A stretch of 64,000 nt of DNA from Ancylobacter rudongensis (lineage in GTDB: Bacteria > Pseudomonadota > Alphaproteobacteria > Rhizobiales > Xanthobacteraceae): contig NZ_FMTP01000008.1 in the NCBI RefSeq assembly GCF_900100155.1, positions 124,001-188,000 on the forward strand. Direction: 5' to 3'. How positions within the stretch are numbered: position 1 is the first letter of the stretch; every line of letters begins with the position of its first letter. Below are positions 27,949-36,290 of this stretch, piece by piece. Under the pieces are notes generated by a model. The model made no database searches. It saw only the letters and a list, made by a program, of their open reading frames with translations, and was not told where the DNA came from. The translations under genes and the position numbers were made by a program.

Positions 27949-29067
27949 ATGGACGACCTCAATGCATGGTGGGCCGCCCTTGCCGGCCTCGCCATCGGCG
28001 CGGCCGTGGGTTTCACCACCCGCCGCGCCCGCCTCTGCAGCTTCGGCGCCATCGAGGACGCGCTGGTCGGTTCCGACACGCGCCGCCTGCGCGTCTTCGG
28101 CCTGGCCCTCGGCATCGCCCTCGCCGGCACGCAGTTCCTCGTGCTGACCGGCCTGCTCGATCCGCAGGCGACTTCGTATGTCCCCAGCGCCTTGCCCTGG
28201 ATCGGCATCGCGGTGGGTGGAGTGATGTTCGGCCTCGGCATGGCGCTGGTCGGCACCTGCGCGTTTGGCAGCTGCATCCGGCTCGGCTCCGGCGATCTGC
28301 GCAGCCTGGTCGTGCTTCTCGTTTTCGGCGTGACGGCCTACGCCATGCTGCGCGGCACGCTGGCTGACTACCGGATCGGCTTCGGCGAGGCCTGGGCTCT
28401 CGCGATCCCGCGTTCCGGCCTGGCGGACCTGCCGGCGCTGGCCGAGCCTGTTCTTGGCCCCTCAAGCCGCGCCGTTCTGGCGGCGATCCTGGCGTCGGTC
28501 CTCATCGCGTTGGCGATGACCGATGCTCGGCTGCGCAAGGCGCGGCGCCTGCTCGTGGCAGGGGCGACGCTCGGCGCCGGTGTCGTCTGTGGCTGGCTGG
28601 CGACGCAATATCTGGTCGACGAGTTCCTGCAGGCGGCACGGCCGCAGAGCCTGACCTTCGTCTCGCCGGTGGCGATCACCCTGCACGGGATGCTGCTCGA
28701 CGGTGCCACGCTGCTGAATTTCGGCACCGGCTCGATCGCCGGCGTGATCCTCGGGGCCCTCGCCGCCGCGCGGGTGGGTGACGAGTTCCGCTGGGAAGCC
28801 TTCGACGATGCGCGCGAGATGAAACGCCATCTGCTGGGCGCGGTGCTGATGGGCGCCGGCGGCGTGCTGTGCGGCGGCTGCACCATCGGGCAGGGAATCA
28901 CTGCCGGTTCTCTGCTCGCCTTGTCCTTCCCGCTCGCGGTTGGCGGCATGATGCTCGGCGCCCGGCTCGGTATTGCCTTTCTGGTCGAGGGGCGCGCACT
29001 GTTTTTTCTCCCGCGCCGGCCCACCGCCCGTTCGCGCCTCGGCGGAGGGCGGCGGGCACGTTCATGA
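27949..29067 (+). CDS. soxT: YeeE/YedE-family sulfur transporter (SoxT-like)
   Basis: 372 aa, about ten hydrophobic segments. Two sulfur-transport domains carry the family's conserved cysteines: RLCSFGAIEDA, VGTCAFGSCIRLGSGD and LCGGCTIGQGITAGS. In thiosulfate-uptake relatives these cysteines pass thiosulfate along the pore; in sox loci SoxT proteins influence signalling or uptake. Same strand as soxR, 69 nt downstream. Substrate inferred. Confidence 0.88.
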   Translation: MDDLNAWWAALAGLAIGAAVGFTTRRARLCSFGAIEDALVGSDTRRLRVFGLALGIALAGTQFLVLTGLLDPQATSYVPSALPWIGIAVGGVMFGLGMALVGTCAFGSCIRLGSGDLRSLVVLLVFGVTAYAMLRGTLADYRIGFGEAWALAIPRSGLADLPALAEPVLGPSSRAVLAAILASVLIALAMTDARLRKARRLLVAGATLGAGVVCGWLATQYLVDEFLQAARPQSLTFVSPVAITLHGMLLDGATLLNFGTGSIAGVILGALAAARVGDEFRWEAFDDAREMKRHLLGAVLMGAGGVLCGGCTIGQGITAGSLLALSFPLAVGGMMLGARLGIAFLVEGRALFFLPRRPTARSRLGGGRRARS

Positions 29068-29089
29068 GCGCAGTTCCGCTCTGCAGCAC

Positions 29090-29560
29090 TCATCCCGTGT
29101 AGGGCCGCAGCCGGTTCAGCAGCGCATCTTCCGGGAAGGCGCCGACAAGCCGCGTGCCGGGCTGTTCGGCGCGCGCGCGGGCATCGGCAACGAACAGGGT
29201 TGGAGGCCCCTCGGCCGCCAGAAGGCGCAGCAGCGCGCGGGACTCCCCGTTGCTGGCGGTAACGTCCACCTTGACCAGCGGCACCCGGCGCAGCGCGGTA
29301 CGGACGCGGGCGGAGGCCAGCACCGTCGCGTCGACCGCTTTGCAGATCGGGCACCAGCGGGCGGACACATAAACCAGCACATTCGCATGGCGCCCCGACA
29401 GAAAGGCCAGGGCCGAGCCGAAATCGGCGACGCTGGCGACGCTCGTCCGGGCCACCGCCGCGTCGGCCCGTCCCGCCGGCAGCCCGGCCAACGCCAGCAG
29501 CAGGGCGCGGCGGCTGAGGGCCGGCAGGGCGACGCTGTGCGCGAGGGGGCGTGGGCTCAT
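29090..29560 (-). CDS. Exported thioredoxin-fold protein
   Basis: 156 aa. Signal peptide SRRALLLALAGLPAGRADA (the arginine pair gives a Tat-like start), redox motif RWCPICKAVD, then VPLVKVDVTAS and cis-proline GPPTLFVADA. It resembles the C-terminal thioredoxin domain of DsbD. It sits in the sox island on the minus strand, 32 nt after the frameshifted TlpA gene and convergent with soxT. It probably reduces a periplasmic disulfide or persulfide on a Sox component (inference). Confidence 0.82.
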   Translation of the reverse strand: MSPRPLAHSVALPALSRRALLLALAGLPAGRADAAVARTSVASVADFGSALAFLSGRHANVLVYVSARWCPICKAVDATVLASARVRTALRRVPLVKVDVTASNGESRALLRLLAAEGPPTLFVADARARAEQPGTRLVGAFPEDALLNRLRPYTG

Positions 29561-29592
29561 GGCGTTCCCCCTGTTGGTGATGCAAGGCAGAG

Positions 29593-30374
29593 TCAGCGGG
29601 CGGAGGCGTCAATGCCGGCCTGCAGCAGCTCCGGCGAAATCTCCCCGACATGCAGGTCGGCCAGCGTGCCGTCGGCGCGCAGGAACAGGGTGACGGGTAT
29701 GCCGGCGACAGCATAATGGCGCTGGACCTGCAGCGCCGGGTCGAGCAGCACATGCGTGAGGGCGAGCCCCTCGCCCGAGAGATAGCCGCGGATGCGCTCG
29801 GGCCCCTCCGCCTGGTTGACGAAGACGAACGCCACCGCGTGGTTCGCGGCCGCCGCGCCCGCCAGCAGCGGCATTTCGCGCCGGCAGGGCGGGCACCATG
29901 TCGCCCAGAGGTTGACCACGACCGGGCGCCCGCGAAAATCGCTGATCGCCAGCGGAGGCCCGTCCATCTGCTCCAGCGCGACCGTCGGCGCGGCCTTGCC
30001 CAGCGTCGCCCGGGTCAGTTCGCCGATGCCGCCCCAGAACAGCAGGCCGAGGGCGGCGGCGGCGGCAAGCGACGCGGCTGCCCGCCATGAGCGGATGGCC
30101 AAAGCGCCCACAGCACTGGCATGTGCGCGAAGCCCCCCTGCCAGACGGAAAGGATCCGCGCCGGATCCTGCGAGAAACTGCCCCAGTGCTGTGCGACATG
30201 ACCCATCCGGGCGCCGAGCAGACCGGCCAGAAGCGCCCACCATGCCGCGCGCCCCAGGCCGGGGGCGAACCGGCGGTCGAGCAGCGTGGCCAGCAGCAGG
30301 AACGCCGAAAGGCCGAGAATCGCGGCAAGCCGGTCGCCCGCAAAGATCAGTGGGCCGAGGCTTATGGTTGGCAT
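29593..30374 (-). pseudogene. TlpA-family disulfide reductase with Lgt-like membrane domain, frameshifted
   Basis: Two overlapping minus-strand frames make one protein. The first, from ATG 30374 (MPTISLGPLIFAGDRLAA), encodes membrane helices like the N-terminus of prolipoprotein diacylglyceryl transferase (LLAGLLGARMGHVAQHW ... SVWQGG) and runs out of frame to a stop at 30015. The second is open from 30243 to 29593 and gives a further helix and a TlpA thioredoxin domain with NLWATWCPPCRREMP and cis-proline VAGIPVTLFLRADG. Adding one G to the G6 run (plus-strand C6 at 30133-30138) joins them as SVWQGG-LRAHASAVGAL. This is either a sequencing error, a fresh mutation, or a slippage site. Confidence 0.75.
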
Positions 30375-30438
30375 GAAGGGCGGGCTCCGGGCTCGAACGG
30401 TCGAGCGCGGCAGGTTCACAGCCCAGCTTAAGCGAGGC

Positions 30439-30852
30439 TTAAGCCGCCGGCCCGCCGGGCCGCACGATACGGGCGAACTGCGCGGCGCTGCGGTTGCGGG
30501 GGCGCGGCGCGGCGGCCGGCTCCACCACCAGCGGGGCCGGCGGCGGTGTCAGAATCGTCGCGTCGCCGGCACCGAACTGCGCTTCGATGCTGCGCACGCA
30601 CAGCGCAACGCTGGCATCGGCCAGCCGGTAGAACACCTGCTTGGCCGCCCGCCGCGTGGCGACGAGCCCGGCCCGCCGCAGCTCGCCGAGCTGCTGGCTG
30701 AGCGCGGGCTGGCCGATGCCGGTGGCGGCGTCGATTTCGCCCACCGTCATCTCGCCGGTCTGGAGGTGCGACAGGATCATCAGCCGCTGCGGCTGCCCAT
30801 AGCTGCGCAGCTTCTCGACCGCCTTGTCGGCTTCCTCGCGGGTCAGCGGCAT
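30439..30852 (-). CDS. ArsR-family regulator (BigR/SqrR-like locus)
   Basis: 137 aa. Winged helix REEADKAVEKLRSYGQPQRLMILSHLQTGEMTVGEIDAATGIGQPALSQQLGELRRAGLVATRRAAKQVFYRL, cut here only by description; then a Pro/Ala-rich tail of about 45 residues. It sits 4 nt behind the peroxiredoxin gene and divergent from the persulfide dioxygenase/SQR operon, the usual place of BigR/SqrR. Where those sensors have cysteines this one has Ser (MILSHL) and Phe (EAQFGAG); its only cysteine is in VALCVRS. DNA binding is likely at 31551-31577. Confidence 0.87.
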   Translation of the reverse strand: MPLTREEADKAVEKLRSYGQPQRLMILSHLQTGEMTVGEIDAATGIGQPALSQQLGELRRAGLVATRRAAKQVFYRLADASVALCVRSIEAQFGAGDATILTPPPAPLVVEPAAAPRPRNRSAAQFARIVRPGGPAA

Positions 30853-30856
30853 GGCG

Positions 30857-31510
30857 TTATCCTTGGTCGAGCGTGCGGCAGAACCAGGCCGGGTCCTCGT
30901 CCGCGAGCGCCGTCTCGTCGGAGAGCGGGCGCAGCACGGGGTCGCCGGGCTCCCAGCCCTCGGGCGTGACCGCGTCCCCCGGCTCGACCCGCTTGAGCGC
31001 GGCGGCGAGGCGCAGCATTTCCCGCGCCGAGCGACCGACCGACATCGGGTACCAGCTGATGGCGCGGACGATGCCTTCCGGGTCGATGAAATAGCTCGCC
31101 CGCACGGTGGAGGAATCCTGGGCCGTCTCGTCCAGCATGCCATAGGCGCGGGAGATGACGAGCGAGGTGTCCTCCACCACCGGGAAGGGGACGTCGACAC
31201 CGAAAGCGCCGCGGATCGCTCGCAGCCAGCCGAGATGCGAAAACAGGCTGTCCACCGACAACCCAAGCAGCGCCACGCCGAGCGCCTCGAATTGCGGCGC
31301 GAGCCGGGCCAGTGCGATGAACTCGCTGGTGCAGACCGGGGTGAAGTCCGCCGGGTGCGAGAACAGCACCAGCCAGCGGCCGCGATAGTCACTGAGCTCA
31401 ACCTGCCCCTGGGTCGAGCGGGCGCTGAACACCGGCGCGGCATCGCCGATCCGCAGCGGACGCGGCGCGGACACGGCGATTCGGCTTTCGGAAGGAAGTT
31501 CCCCTGTCAT
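30857..31510 (-). CDS. Peroxiredoxin, 1-Cys (Prx6) type
   Basis: 217 aa. Peroxidatic motif HPADFTPVCTSEF; no obvious resolving cysteine of the 2-Cys type, though a Cys lies near the C-terminus (WFCRTLDQG). The middle has LSVDSLFSHLGWL and PFPVVEDTSLVISRAYGML, as in AhpC/Prx6 proteins. It reduces peroxides and possibly hydropersulfides. First gene of a minus-strand pair with the ArsR regulator and divergent from persulfide dioxygenase, which suggests protection during sulfide oxidation. Confidence 0.92.
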   Translation of the reverse strand: MTGELPSESRIAVSAPRPLRIGDAAPVFSARSTQGQVELSDYRGRWLVLFSHPADFTPVCTSEFIALARLAPQFEALGVALLGLSVDSLFSHLGWLRAIRGAFGVDVPFPVVEDTSLVISRAYGMLDETAQDSSTVRASYFIDPEGIVRAISWYPMSVGRSAREMLRLAAALKRVEPGDAVTPEGWEPGDPVLRPLSDETALADEDPAWFCRTLDQG

Positions 31511-31550
31511 GCCCTCTGATTGCCCTTAGCGAGAAAGTGACGCAATACGG

Positions 31551-31577
31551 ATTTACAATTACACACATTATGTAAAT
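31551..31577. promoter_or_regulatory. Palindromic operator between peroxiredoxin and persulfide dioxygenase genes
   Basis: ATTTACA (31551-31557) and TGTAAAT (31571-31577) form a perfect 7-bp inverted repeat with a 13-nt AT-rich spacer in a 99-nt divergent gap. This is a typical layout for an ArsR/BigR site controlling both directions. It differs from the sox-type ATTCAT/TTCGAAT element, fitting control by the second ArsR protein. The plus-strand gene has GGAGGG 11 nt before its ATG. Confidence 0.6.
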
Positions 31578-31609
31578 ATGAAATCAATGAAACCGTCGGA
31601 GGGACGTCC

Positions 31610-32545
31610 ATGCCCACTGCCATCGCCGATCCGCATCTCGACCAGGCCGCCGCCCAGATCCGCGCCGCCGGCGCGAGCGCCAACCGCCTTGCTGTCGAGG
31701 CCTTCTTCGACGAGCCGACCAACACGGCGAGTTATGTGATCCACGACCCGGCCACCCGGCGGGCCGCCATCGTCGACAGCGTGCTGGATTTCGACGCGGC
31801 TGCGGGCCGCACCTCCACCGCCTCAGCGGATGCCATGATCGCCTTCGTGCGGGAGAAGGGGCTGACGGTCGACTGGCTGCTAGAGACCCACGCCCATGCC
31901 GACCATCTGTCGGCCGCGCCCTATATCCAGCGCGAGCTCGGCGGCAAGCTGGCCATCGGGCGCGAGATCATCACCGTCCAGAACGTATTCGGGAAGATCT
32001 TCAACTTCGGCACCGAATTCGCCCGCGACGGCTCCGAATTTGACCGGCTGTTCGAGGATGGCGACACCTTTGCCATCGGGTCCATCCCCGCCATCGTGCT
32101 GCATGTTCCCGGCCACACGCCCGCCGACATGGCCTATGTGATCGGCGATGTCGTGTTCACCGGCGACACGCTGTTCATGCCGGACTTCGGCACCGCCCGT
32201 GCCGACTTCCCCGGCGGCAATGCCCGCCAGCTCTACCACTCGATCCGTCGCCTGCTGGCGCTGCCGGACGAGACGCGGTTGTTCCTGTGCCACGACTACA
32301 AGGCGCCCGGCCGCGATAGCTATGCGTGGGAGACCACGGTCGGCGCCGAGCGCGCCGGCAACATCCACGCCCGCGACGGCGTGGACGAGGACGCCTTCGT
32401 CGACATGCGCACCAAGCGCGACGCGACCCTCGCCATGCCCAAGCTCATCCTGCCCTCGGTGCAGGTGAACATGCGCGCCGGCCACCTGCCCGAGCCGGAA
32501 GAGAACGGGCGACGCTACCTGAAACTCCCTCTCGACACGCTCTGA
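31610..32545 (+). CDS. Persulfide dioxygenase (ETHE1/Blh-like metallo-beta-lactamase fold)
   Basis: 311 aa. Oxidises glutathione persulfide to sulfite with a mononuclear iron. Metal motif HAHADH (H94-H99), HVPGHTPADMAYVIGD, VFTGDTLFMPDFGTARADFPGG and LFLCHDYKAPGRDSYAWETT are all present and typical of bacterial PDOs next to SQR. It lies 70 nt before the DUF442-SQR gene and is probably its metabolic partner: SQR makes persulfide, PDO oxidises it. Confidence 0.94.
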   Translation: MPTAIADPHLDQAAAQIRAAGASANRLAVEAFFDEPTNTASYVIHDPATRRAAIVDSVLDFDAAAGRTSTASADAMIAFVREKGLTVDWLLETHAHADHLSAAPYIQRELGGKLAIGREIITVQNVFGKIFNFGTEFARDGSEFDRLFEDGDTFAIGSIPAIVLHVPGHTPADMAYVIGDVVFTGDTLFMPDFGTARADFPGGNARQLYHSIRRLLALPDETRLFLCHDYKAPGRDSYAWETTVGAERAGNIHARDGVDEDAFVDMRTKRDATLAMPKLILPSVQVNMRAGHLPEPEENGRRYLKLPLDTL

Positions 32546-32615
32546 AACGGCGACCGGCCGGCGCGCCAACGCCGGCTGGTCGCCGCGTCGCTCCCAACAC
32601 GATTGAGGAAACCCC

Positions 32616-34307
32616 ATGACGCCGAAACAGATCGTGCCGGAATTTCACGTGTGCGGCCCGTTGGACGACGCCTCGCTCGCGCGGGCTGCCGCCGGCGGCT
32701 TCCGCGCCATCATCTGCACCCGGCCCGATGGCGAGGAGCCGGGACAATTGCCGGCGGGCGAGGTTGCCATCCTAGCCGAGGCGCTCGGCATGGCCTTCGT
32801 TCATATCCCGGTGACGCCCGGCAGCTATACCGAGGCTGACGTGGCCGAGATGCGCGCCATGCTCGACCGGCTACCCGGCCCGGTGCTCGGCTATTGCCGC
32901 ACCGGCAACAGGGCGGCGACGCTGTGGGCGCTCGCGCAGGCGGACCGGCAGCACCCGGACGCGATTCTCGCGCTGACGTCTGCCGCCGGCATCGACGTCT
33001 CCGGCCAGCGGGCCCGGCTCGCCGCGCGCGCCGACGCGCCCCGCCCCGGCGCGCCCAAGACCTATGACGTGGTCATCGTCGGCGGCGGGGCGGCCGGCAT
33101 CGCCACCGCCTCCAGCCTGTTGAAGCGCCGGCCCTCGCTCGACATCGCCATCGTCGAGCCAGCGGAGTGCCATTTCTACCAGCCGGGCTGGACCATGGTC
33201 GGGGCTGGCGTGTTCAAGCCGGAAACCACCCGCGTGCCGATGGGCGCGGTGATGCCCGACGCCGTCACCTGGATCCGCCAGGCCGCCGCCGGCTTCCTCC
33301 CCGAGGCACGCGAGGTGGCGCTCGCGGATGATTCGTCCGTGCGCTACCGCGCGCTGGTCGCCGCGCCCGGCCTGCGGCTGGCCTGGGAGGCCATTCCCGG
33401 CCTGCCGGACGCGCTCGGGCGCAACGGCGTGACGTCCAATTACCGCTTCGACCTCGCGCCCTACACGTTCGGCCTCGCCAGCACGGTGAAGGCGGGCCGC
33501 GCGCTGTTCACCCAGCCGGCCATGCCGATCAAATGCGCCGGCGCCCCGCAGAAGGCCATGTACCTGTCCTGCGACATCTGGCGCGGTGCCGGCGTGCTGC
33601 CGCGCATGGAGGTGGAGTTCCACAATGCAGGGGGCGTGCTGTTCGGCGTGCCGGCCTATGTACCGGCGCTGATGGAGTATGTGGAGCGCTATGGCATCGA
33701 CCTGAATTTCGGTTCAACCCTCGTCGCCGTCGACGGCGAGGCGCAGGTCGCGACCTTCGAGCGCAAAGGTGCAGATGGCGCCACCGAGCGGGTCGAGCGC
33801 TCCTTCGACATGCTGCACGCCGTGCCGCCACAGAAGCCGTTGGATGTTGTGGCCACCAGCCCGCTGGCGGGAGCGGGCGGCTGGATCGAGGTGGATCCGG
33901 CAACGCTGCGCCATGCGCGCCACCCGGACGTCTTCGCCCTCGGCGACGCCACCAACACGCCGAACGCCAAGACCGCCGCCGCCGCCCGCAAGCAGGCGCC
34001 CGTCGTGGCGGTGAACGTGCTTGCGGCGTTGGACGGCAAGGCGCCGGCCGCCCAATATGACGGCTATGGCTCCTGCCCGCTCACCGTCGAGCGCGGCAGG
34101 ATCGTGCTGGCCGAATTCGGCTATGGCGGTGCGCTGCTGCCCACCTTCCCGCGCTGGATTCTCGACGGCACCCGCCCCACCCGTCTCGCCTGGCTCCTAA
34201 AGGACCGCATGCTGCCGCCGATCTACTGGCACGCCATGCTGAAGGGCCGCGAATGGCTGTGCGAGCCTCAGCCGCTTGCTGCGGCGCCCGGCCGCGAGGC
34301 CGCCTGA
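32616..34307 (+). CDS. sqr: DUF442-sulfide:quinone oxidoreductase fusion
   Basis: 563 aa. Residues 1-115 are a DUF442 (Blh-like phosphatase-fold, rhodanese-like) domain with active-site loop GYCRTGNRA (C94). From about residue 145 a type II SQR follows: FAD motif VVIVGGGAAGIATA, PIKCAGAPQKAMYLSCD with the catalytic-type cysteines, VFALGDATNTPNAKTAAA and DGYGSCPL. It oxidises sulfide with reduction of quinone and passes the sulfane on; the fused domain probably accepts or transfers it. Overlaps the TSUP gene by one base (TGATG). Confidence 0.94.
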   Translation: MTPKQIVPEFHVCGPLDDASLARAAAGGFRAIICTRPDGEEPGQLPAGEVAILAEALGMAFVHIPVTPGSYTEADVAEMRAMLDRLPGPVLGYCRTGNRAATLWALAQADRQHPDAILALTSAAGIDVSGQRARLAARADAPRPGAPKTYDVVIVGGGAAGIATASSLLKRRPSLDIAIVEPAECHFYQPGWTMVGAGVFKPETTRVPMGAVMPDAVTWIRQAAAGFLPEAREVALADDSSVRYRALVAAPGLRLAWEAIPGLPDALGRNGVTSNYRFDLAPYTFGLASTVKAGRALFTQPAMPIKCAGAPQKAMYLSCDIWRGAGVLPRMEVEFHNAGGVLFGVPAYVPALMEYVERYGIDLNFGSTLVAVDGEAQVATFERKGADGATERVERSFDMLHAVPPQKPLDVVATSPLAGAGGWIEVDPATLRHARHPDVFALGDATNTPNAKTAAAARKQAPVVAVNVLAALDGKAPAAQYDGYGSCPLTVERGRIVLAEFGYGGALLPTFPRWILDGTRPTRLAWLLKDRMLPPIYWHAMLKGREWLCEPQPLAAAPGREAA

Positions 34308-35092
34308 TGCTGGAGCCGCTGCAATACGGCCTTGGCGCCGGTGCCGGCGTTCTCGTCGGCTTCACCCTCGGGCTGGTCGGCGGCGGCGGCTCCATCCTCG
34401 CCGTGCCGCTGATGGTCTATCTCGTCGGCGTGCGCAATCCGCACATCGCCATCGGCACCAGCGCCTTCGCGGTCGCCATCAACGCGGCGGCGGGCCTGCT
34501 CAGCCATGCCCGCGCCGGCACGGTGAAGTGGCGCTGCGGTGGCATGTACGCCACCGCCGGGATCGTCGGAGCCTTTGCCGGGTCGAGCCTGGGCAAGCTT
34601 ATCGCTGGCGAGAAGCTGCTCTTTCTGTTCGCCCTGCTCATGCTGGTGGTCGGCGTCCTGATGCTGCGCGGGCGCGGAAATCCGGCCGAGCCGGGGGCGG
34701 AATGCAACCGAGCGAAGGCGCCGAAGGTGCTCGGCTTCGGCCTCGGCACCGGCGCCTTTTCCGGCTTCTTCGGCATTGGCGGCGGTTTCCTCATCGTCCC
34801 CGGCCTGATCGGCTCCACCGGCATGCCGATCCTCAACGCGGTCGGCACCTCGCTGGTGGCCGTCACCGCCTTCGGCCTCACAACCGCCTTCAATTATGCA
34901 CTGTCCGGGCTGGTGAACTGGCCGCTGGCCTTTACCTTCATCGCGGGCGGAGCACTCGGCAGCGTCGCCGGCATGAAGCTCGCCCAGCGCCTCTCTGGTC
35001 GCACAGGGCGCCTCACCACCGTGTTCGCGACGCTGATCTTCGCGGTGGCGAGCTACATGCTGTTCAAAAGCGCCTCGACCCTGCTGGCCTGA
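34307..35092 (+). CDS. TSUP (TauE/SafE)-family sulfur-compound exporter
   Basis: 261 aa integral membrane protein, about eight helices, with the TSUP glycine signatures GFTLGLVGGGGSILAVPLM and GFFGIGGGFLIVPGLI, a duplicated half. TSUP proteins next to PDO/SQR are proposed to export sulfite. ATG 34307 overlaps the SQR stop codon (TGATG) and starts exactly at the first family helix, so the longer frame from 34253 is rejected. A strong terminator follows at 35140-35163. Confidence 0.9.
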   Translation: MLEPLQYGLGAGAGVLVGFTLGLVGGGGSILAVPLMVYLVGVRNPHIAIGTSAFAVAINAAAGLLSHARAGTVKWRCGGMYATAGIVGAFAGSSLGKLIAGEKLLFLFALLMLVVGVLMLRGRGNPAEPGAECNRAKAPKVLGFGLGTGAFSGFFGIGGGFLIVPGLIGSTGMPILNAVGTSLVAVTAFGLTTAFNYALSGLVNWPLAFTFIAGGALGSVAGMKLAQRLSGRTGRLTTVFATLIFAVASYMLFKSASTLLA

Positions 35093-35139
35093 TCCCCTCA
35101 GCCGGCGCGCCGTCGCCGTTGAACGACACATCCATGCCG

Positions 35140-35163
35140 AAAACGCCCCGAAGGGCGTTTTTT
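35140..35163 (+). terminator. Rho-independent terminator after the PDO-SQR-TSUP operon
   Basis: Stem AAAACGCCC / GGGCGTTTT (9 bp) around loop CGAA, running into TTT. It lies 47 nt after the TSUP stop codon, and the T-run orientation fits plus-strand transcription. Confidence 0.88.
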
Positions 35164-35190
35164 GACTATCTGATTTTCTTTGGGAAAAAC

Positions 35191-35265
35191 TGGAGCGGGC
35201 GATGGGATTCGAACCCACGACCCCAACCTTGGCAAGGTTGTGCTCTACCCCTGAGCTACACCCGC
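35191..35265 (-). tRNA. tRNA-Gly (anticodon GCC)
   Basis: On the minus strand: acceptor stem GCGGGTG/CGCCCGC, D arm GCTC..GAGC, anticodon stem AACCT/AGGTT with loop TTGCCAA (GCC), T arm GTGGG-TTCGAAT-CCCAT, discriminator T and an encoded CCA. All four arms pair. Confidence 0.97.
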
Positions 35266-35414
35266 CCGCTCCGCCGTCCCGCGCCGCTTTGTCTGCGGCC
35301 CCGAACGGGCCGTCTCTATGCCCCAGCCTCGCGGAGAATGCAACGGGGTTTCGCAGATTTCTCACAGGCCGATGACAGCGCCGGTTTCAGTCCGGCGCGA
35401 CGGGCTTTTCCCGC

Positions 35415-36290
35415 TCAAAGCGCACGGCGGGTAAACGCGTCGGCGAGGCCGGTGCCGTCGCCGGCCCGCTCCAGCCGGCAGTGATGAAACAGCTCACCCG
35501 CCTGGCGTTCGGCCTTCAGCCGGCGCACCACGACCCGTTCGCCGGGATCGATATTGCCGTGGAAATACACCTCGCGCACACGCGTGGTCGCCAGCGGCGC
35601 GCGGCGGCCGTCGAACTGCCATTCGGCCTGGTCGATGAAGGCGATGAAGCTGGAGAAATAGAGAAAGCCGGCGCCGTTGAAATCCTGCGCCGGGCAGGGG
35701 TCGATCTCCAGCACTGCTTCCTGATCGTGGGACTGGCTGCATTCAAATCGTGCGTCCTGCGACGTGCGCCCGGCCCGGAAGGCGGCGGCTCGGGCGGCAA
35801 GCGCCGAATCGCTCCGGCCTCCACCCGTGCGGGTCGGCGCAGGCAAGCCATCCAGCGCCACCCGCGCCACCGTATGGTTGCCGCCGCCCGGCGCCCGGCG
35901 CACGAAAGCAGACACCAGATGCACCGTGCCGACAACACGCCCACAGCAGGTGAGGTCATGCCGGCTGGCGCATTGGGTGCGGGAGATGCGGCGCAATTGG
36001 CTGCGCAGCGTCAGCCGGTCATTCTCACCCAGCGAGGCGAAGTCCGCATTCTCCACCGCCAGCGCGCTGAACGCGGCGTAGACCGGCGCACCGTCGGCAG
36101 CGCGGAAGTCGGGCACGGCGCGGCCGGCCAGACGCGCCAGCCCCATCCAGTGGCGATGGCCCAGTTCCTTGAGCAGCCACGTTTCCGAGAGCCCGCCGAG
36201 GCAGAGCTGCGGCATGCCGAGCAGCACCGTATCTTCCACGACGGGCGCCGGGGTAGCGGCGAACGACCCGGGAGGGAGGACGAGGTTCAT
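35415..36290 (-). CDS. LnmK-like acyltransferase/decarboxylase (Pnap_2097-type biosynthetic protein)
   Basis: 291 aa. I recognise an overall likeness to the double-hotdog LnmK family, biosynthetic enzymes acting on acyl-CoA/ACP thioesters (LCLGGLSETWLLKELGHRHW; ASRHDLTCCGRVVGTVHLVSAFVRR; DFNGAGFLYFSSFIAFIDQAEW; REVYFHGNIDPGERV). LnmK itself transfers and decarboxylates a methylmalonyl group. ATG 36290 overlaps the stop of the upstream flavoprotein gene (ATGA), so it belongs to the nitrilase-cluster operon as its last gene. Substrate and exact reaction here are unknown; no acyl carrier protein is visible nearby. Confidence 0.72.
   Translation of the reverse strand: MNLVLPPGSFAATPAPVVEDTVLLGMPQLCLGGLSETWLLKELGHRHWMGLARLAGRAVPDFRAADGAPVYAAFSALAVENADFASLGENDRLTLRSQLRRISRTQCASRHDLTCCGRVVGTVHLVSAFVRRAPGGGNHTVARVALDGLPAPTRTGGGRSDSALAARAAAFRAGRTSQDARFECSQSHDQEAVLEIDPCPAQDFNGAGFLYFSSFIAFIDQAEWQFDGRRAPLATTRVREVYFHGNIDPGERVVVRRLKAERQAGELFHHCRLERAGDGTGLADAFTRRAL

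Noticed and set aside
35191-35265. tRNA-Gly as an integration site marking an island boundary
   Set aside because: The tRNA is intact, no partial tRNA repeat, integrase or recombination gene is seen on either side.
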